Assembly (NCBI GenBank): GCA_045533895.1
Contig: JAZSIT010000090.1
Span: forward strand, 1-9,097
Direction: 5' to 3'
DNA: 9,097 nucleotides
Origin: SFLA01 sp045533895
GTDB lineage: Bacteria; Bacillota; Clostridia; Oscillospirales; CAG-382
The position numbers were made by a program, and so were the translations under genes. Numbering within the stretch: the first letter of the stretch is position 1; every line of letters starts with the position of its first letter. Shown piece after piece: positions 7,032 through 9,097 of the stretch. The notes below the pieces were generated by a model, which made no database searches, was not told the DNA's origin, and worked only from the letters and a program-made list of their open reading frames with translations.

Positions 7032-8920
7032 GAGCGGAAGCAATCTGCTATAGAGCAGGAGGAAACGGAAAGTCCCTTTGCGCGGAGAACGCCGAATTCA
7101 TCGGCATAAGAAACCGCGCCTGCACGTATAGCAAGAAGAGGGTCTGTGCCTGCGGGCACGGTGTGGACGGGAGCAGAATTGCCGCCATCGCAAATGAGGA
7201 TCGCCGTCTTTGCAAGAGCAAAAAGACCTGCGGCATACTCGGGAGAGATGCTGTCTGCATGGTCGAGAATGAGGAGGGGGATGGAATCGAACTCATCAAA
7301 CTGCTCAGCTATCTTTTGGTAGGGTGCGATAATTACGGGTGACAGCGTATAAGGGTTACCCTCGGGGTCAGAAGCCCACATACATTCATAGTAATGGACA
7401 GCAAGCCAGAACATGGTGGGAGTGACCTTTTTCATAATAAGGCGGTTTATATCCTGCTCGGTGCATTCAAACACATCGTCATCACCGTCATCGGAGAAGA
7501 AATCTATACCGTATTCGCTGTATTCACCGATAAGATCGAGAAGTTTTTTCTTTGCCGCGGTTTTCTTCATAAGCGCGGAATTCTTTTTTGCTTCTTCGGA
7601 AAAAGCGTTGAGTATTTGCTGGGGTGTCATTTCCGCGTTTATAAAGGTATCGCCCTCCTCCATAAAATCGGCAAACACGCGCTTGCGTTCTTCTTTTACA
7701 GAAGCAAGACCGCCGAAAGCTCGTACTCTGCGGGGAAGCTGTTGGATAAATGCTTCCCACTCGCCCTTACGCTCGCGCAGGAATTTTTCGTTTTCCTCGC
7801 ACTTTTGCATTGTCTGGGAAGCGTTAAAGGTTACACGCTTGCCTTCCTTTACGGGGAAAGTGACCAGACCGGAATGATTTTTTATTTCGTTTACAACTCT
7901 GTCGTTAAGAACGGACAGCGCGGAAAGCTCTCTGTAAATACGGTCGATACAGCCGGACGCCGAGGAGAAGGACACTCCGTAGCGGCGTGCGCAGGCGGCA
8001 TAGACACTATCCGTAGAAAGTGATGACGTATCATAAGCAGGCAGAGACTGAACGCTGCTCTTTACATCAGACCAATAGGAAAACAAATCGTCATTTATAT
8101 CTGCAATGCGCAGAGAAGGAGAAATATCACTGCCGATAACAATGGGACGGGCGGGAGAACCCGCAAGAGCGGAGTTAATTATCCAGTTAGTAGCAACTTT
8201 GCAGATGAAATCTGTCTTTTCCTCGGAAGTGAGGGTGATAAAGGATACGTCCTCATCCACACCGTTGCAAAGATCGCCGTAAAGCTTGTTGGGGCATTCT
8301 TCCTTGAAGATGCGGGCATACAGCCTTAACATCGGTTTGGTGTCCTTTACGGGACGGGAGGGAACCATATAACAGTTTTGGTCAAGAATGAAGGAAGAAT
8401 TATCTGCGCGGTTGGTTATATAGCATTCGTTATAAGGAACGCCGCAGACCTCCTCAAAATACGCGGTGGCAAGTCTTATATAAGCCTCCCAGCTTCCGTT
8501 ACCGTATATGGCGGAGATTATTTTGGGGTTTGAAGCAAAATATGTGTTTGCTCTCTGCTTGTTGCCAAAAACTATATCACCTTCGAAAAACTCTTCGTTA
8601 AAATAAGGAAGTCTGTTTTGAGTAAAGGAAAAGGTTCCGTCGGTATGAAGAACTGCGGGAATATAATAAAGTCCCTTTAACATAGAGGGCGACGAGGATG
8701 AGTATATACCGCCGGGCACAGAGGTGTTTACTGCCTTTGCCACAATAAGTATATCCGTATCACCCGTAAGACGCATATCCTCGGAAATGACGGAAAAACG
8801 GTTTGAATTTATTTTACCTTGAAGAATATCGTAGGAATTAACGGGAATGCCCCCCGCAATAGACGGGTAAAGCTGTGTTCCGTTGCTGAGAGCATCAAAG
8901 AGATACTTGGTTATGCTCAT
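7028..8920 (-). CDS. Truncated superfamily 1 helicase-like protein with degenerate ATPase motifs
   Basis: A 630-residue cytoplasmic protein without signal peptide or membrane segment. ATG at 8920 has GGAGGG at 8928-8933, 7 bases upstream, and a good promoter. The C-terminal part (about 500-625) reads like the motif II-III region of large UPF1-like SF1 helicases of Firmicutes: FWLAVHYYE (504-512), then LLILDHADSISPEYAAGLFA (549-568), KTAILICDGGNSAPV (571-585), IRAGAV (598-603) and GLSVSSCS (616-623). In active relatives, as I recall them, these positions read DEAGQ, VGDxxQ and SSGS. Here the catalytic Glu is His (DHAD) and the motif III Gln is Asn. No GxxxxGKT loop exists anywhere; LTSEEKTDFI (230-239) sits about where it would be expected and keeps only KT. 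Residues 375-465 are Lys/Glu-rich and probably helical, as in the helical insert of this family. The second RecA-like domain (motifs IV-VI) is missing. It may be a non-catalytic remnant or a repurposed protein. The family assignment rests on recalled motifs and is moderate. Confidence 0.6.
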   Translation of the reverse strand: MSITKYLFDALSNGTQLYPSIAGGIPVNSYDILQGKINSNRFSVISEDMRLTGDTDILIVAKAVNTSVPGGIYSSSSPSMLKGLYYIPAVLHTDGTFSFTQNRLPYFNEEFFEGDIVFGNKQRANTYFASNPKIISAIYGNGSWEAYIRLATAYFEEVCGVPYNECYITNRADNSSFILDQNCYMVPSRPVKDTKPMLRLYARIFKEECPNKLYGDLCNGVDEDVSFITLTSEEKTDFICKVATNWIINSALAGSPARPIVIGSDISPSLRIADINDDLFSYWSDVKSSVQSLPAYDTSSLSTDSVYAACARRYGVSFSSASGCIDRIYRELSALSVLNDRVVNEIKNHSGLVTFPVKEGKRVTFNASQTMQKCEENEKFLRERKGEWEAFIQQLPRRVRAFGGLASVKEERKRVFADFMEEGDTFINAEMTPQQILNAFSEEAKKNSALMKKTAAKKKLLDLIGEYSEYGIDFFSDDGDDDVFECTEQDINRLIMKKVTPTMFWLAVHYYECMWASDPEGNPYTLSPVIIAPYQKIAEQFDEFDSIPLLILDHADSISPEYAAGLFALAKTAILICDGGNSAPVHTVPAGTDPLLAIRAGAVSYADEFGVLRAKGLSVSSCSIADCFRS

Positions 8921-8960
8921 TTTTTATCCCTCCAAAAGCTATTTATACTGATACAGATAT

Positions 8961-8989
8961 AGAATAACACATTTTTTTGAATTGTGCAA
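8961..8989 (-). promoter_or_regulatory. Promoter of the helicase-like gene
   Basis: On the minus strand TTGCAC (8989-8984) and TATTCT (8966-8961) are spaced by 17 bases, with TGT directly before the -10 box (extended -10). The start codon at 8920 lies 40 bases below it, leaving room for a short leader with the GGAGGG site. The string TGTGTTATT at the -10 is identical to that in the promoter at 7003-7031. Confidence 0.7.
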
Positions 8990-9002
8990 CTAAAATATTA
9001 GA

Positions 9003-9019
9003 AATTTACAAAGTAAATT
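9003..9019. repeat. Short perfect inverted repeat, possible operator
   Basis: AATTTAC, a three-base spacer AAA, then GTAAATT: a perfect 7-base dyad. It lies 14 bases upstream of the -35 box of the helicase-like gene and before the possible start of a divergent gene at 9075. A regulator binding here could act on either gene. The dyad is AT-rich and short, so chance is a real alternative. The rest of 8921-9074 shows no other structure I can support. Confidence 0.3.
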
Positions 9020-9074
9020 GTTAAAAAGAGACAAAAAGTGTGCAAAGCCGCATAAAACAGGGAGGCGGGCGTGT

Positions 9075-9097
9075 ATGGAATCAAGCCGAAGGGGGTG
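9075..9097 (+). CDS. Possible start of a divergent gene, cut by window edge
   Basis: ATG at 9075 follows a good GGAGG (9061-9065) at 9 bases, on the plus strand, opening MESSRRG before the window ends. Only seven codons are visible, so product and even coding status cannot be judged. A start in this position would make the region 8921-9074 a divergent promoter region. I did not find a convincing plus-strand promoter in it. Confidence 0.3.

Noticed and set aside
7028..8920. A frameshift that hides the second half of the helicase
   Set aside because: Downstream of the stop there are only 57 bases before SBP4, and these contain its promoter and ribosome binding site; no remnant of motifs IV-VI can fit there.

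Overview
The window carries a leftward (minus-strand) gene block that looks like part of a Firmicutes chromosome, probably a gut or anaerobic member of the Clostridia. The reasons are AT-rich intergenic DNA with purine-rich GGAGG-type ribosome binding sites, consensus sigma-A promoters, class II (lipobox) lipoproteins, and a Clostridia-type YgiQ protein. This assignment is inference from sequence style; no rRNA or marker gene is present.

Layout, in the direction of transcription (right to left): (1) 8921-9097 is an AT-rich upstream region holding the promoter of the first gene, a small inverted repeat, and a possible start of a divergent plus-strand gene cut by the window edge. (2) 7028-8920 encodes a 630-residue protein resembling the front half of a large superfamily 1 (UPF1-like) DNA helicase. 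It stops just after motif III, and its Walker A, DEAx and GDxxQ positions all look degenerate. (3) 679-6970 encodes four tandem paralogous lipoproteins of 498-503 residues (called SBP4, SBP3, SBP2 and SBP1 here, in transcription order). They resemble family 1 extracellular solute-binding proteins of ABC sugar importers. No permease or ATPase gene lies in the window. (4) 1-672 is the N-terminal 224 residues of a YgiQ-type radical SAM protein that runs off the left edge.

The lipoprotein array seems to be driven by an excellent extended -10 promoter (7003-7031) whose -35 box contains the stop codon of the helicase-like gene. A strong intrinsic terminator sits between the first and second lipoprotein genes (5398-5438). 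The likely result is high expression of SBP4 and weaker, read-through expression of SBP3, SBP2, SBP1 and perhaps ygiQ. Conserved blocks shared by the four lipoproteins suggest one fold and perhaps a common partner, while the N-terminal linker and other segments diverge.

The points most worth a second look are the apparent inactive, truncated helicase and the four-copy lipoprotein array with its internal terminator. No tRNA, rRNA, CRISPR array, insertion sequence or phage gene was seen.
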